Shown here one piece after another: positions 13,682 to 13,825 of a DNA stretch of 13,825 nucleotides. Position 1 is the stretch's first letter. The number at the start of each line of letters is the position of its first letter. The stretch lies in assembly GCA_902773445.1 (NCBI GenBank), contig CACYEU010000044.1, positions 1 through 13,825 of the forward strand, written 5' to 3'. Origin of the DNA: an uncultured Lachnospiraceae bacterium. Its GTDB lineage: Bacteria; Bacillota; Clostridia; Lachnospirales; Lachnospiraceae. The translations under genes were made by a program, and so were the position numbers. The notes below the pieces were generated by a model that ran no database searches, had not been told where the DNA came from, and was given only the letters and a program-made list of their open reading frames with translations.

Positions 13682-13825
13682 ATGTCTGAGATTAACAATG
13701 TGAAAGATCGTATTGCGCGGTTCAGAGACTGGCTGCGCAGTGAACGGATGACAGCGGTGATTATCCCGATGTCCGATGCCCATGGATCGGAGTATGTCGG
13801 CGAGAGTGACCGCTGGATTTATTAT
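13682..13825 (+). CDS. Aminopeptidase P family protein (Xaa-Pro aminopeptidase), 5' part
   Basis: The window ends after 48 codons. The visible N-terminus, with RIARFRDWLRSERM, AVIIPMSDAHGSEYVGE and the next aromatic stretch, matches the creatinase/prolidase N-terminal domain of aminopeptidase P (family pattern: I-I-P-S-S-D-P-H-x-S-E-Y-V). Such enzymes are Mn-dependent and remove an N-terminal residue preceding proline; the metal-binding pita-bread domain lies beyond the window. ATG 13682 is the first start in frame after a stop at 13670. The AGGAGG at 13655-13660 is further than ideal, with AAAGG at 13663-13667 about 14 bases away. It follows yqeB by 43 bases on the same strand and could share its transcript. 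Confidence 0.82.
   Translation, partial: MSEINNVKDRIARFRDWLRSERMTAVIIPMSDAHGSEYVGESDRWIYY

Overview
The window reads as a chromosomal segment of a low-oxygen Bacillota (Firmicutes) bacterium, most likely Clostridia or Erysipelotrichia. The grounds are the gene families (Rex, Xpt, FolC, RuvAB, a Na/Pi-cotransporter/PhoU fusion, the YqeB/YqeC selenium-molybdenum hydroxylase proteins), strong AGGAGG-type ribosome binding sites, TTG/GTG starts, and sigma-A-like promoters in the gaps. Base composition looks fairly even, with roughly half G+C. Coding density is very high. No gap reaches 300 bases, and I see no tRNA, rRNA, CRISPR, insertion sequence or phage gene.

Layout. 46-1896 (-): Na/Pi-cotransporter-type membrane protein with a PhoU-like tail. 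2067-2642 (+): xpt, xanthine phosphoribosyltransferase. It converges on rex (2717-3352, -) across a perfect 14-bp bidirectional terminator. 3453-4742 (-): folC, upstream of rex. 4862-8657 (+): five co-directional genes (yqeC, a ModE-like one-domain regulator, a nitrilase-family amidohydrolase, a secreted Amidase_3 peptidoglycan amidase, a HAD phosphatase). 8679-9713 (-): apbE. 9813-11480 (+): ruvA-ruvB. 11487-12332 (-): an unrecognised four-helix membrane protein with a charged, repeat-bearing tail. 12465-13638 (+): a second ModE-like regulator followed by yqeB. From 13682 (+): the first 48 codons of an aminopeptidase P family protein, cut by the window end.

How the genes fit together. The most distinctive theme is selenium-dependent molybdenum hydroxylase (SDMH) maturation. 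YqeC and YqeB both occur here, about 7 kb apart, and each is paired with a short paralogous ModE-type winged-helix protein that lacks the molybdate-binding half of ModE. The hydroxylase itself is not in the window. SDMH enzymes include purine hydroxylases, so xpt and the nitrilase nearby could belong to the same nitrogen-compound metabolism, but that link is inference. Rex (NADH/NAD+ sensing) and ApbE (covalent flavinylation of exported proteins) fit an anaerobic redox lifestyle. FolC, RuvAB and Xpt are housekeeping genes.

Transcription is arranged as several tight divergent promoter pairs (nptA-like/xpt, folC/yqeC, apbE/ruvA, membrane protein/ModE-like B). In the folC/yqeC pair the two -35 elements overlap. 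The ruvAB terminator lies inside the antisense of the last codons of the convergent membrane-protein gene.
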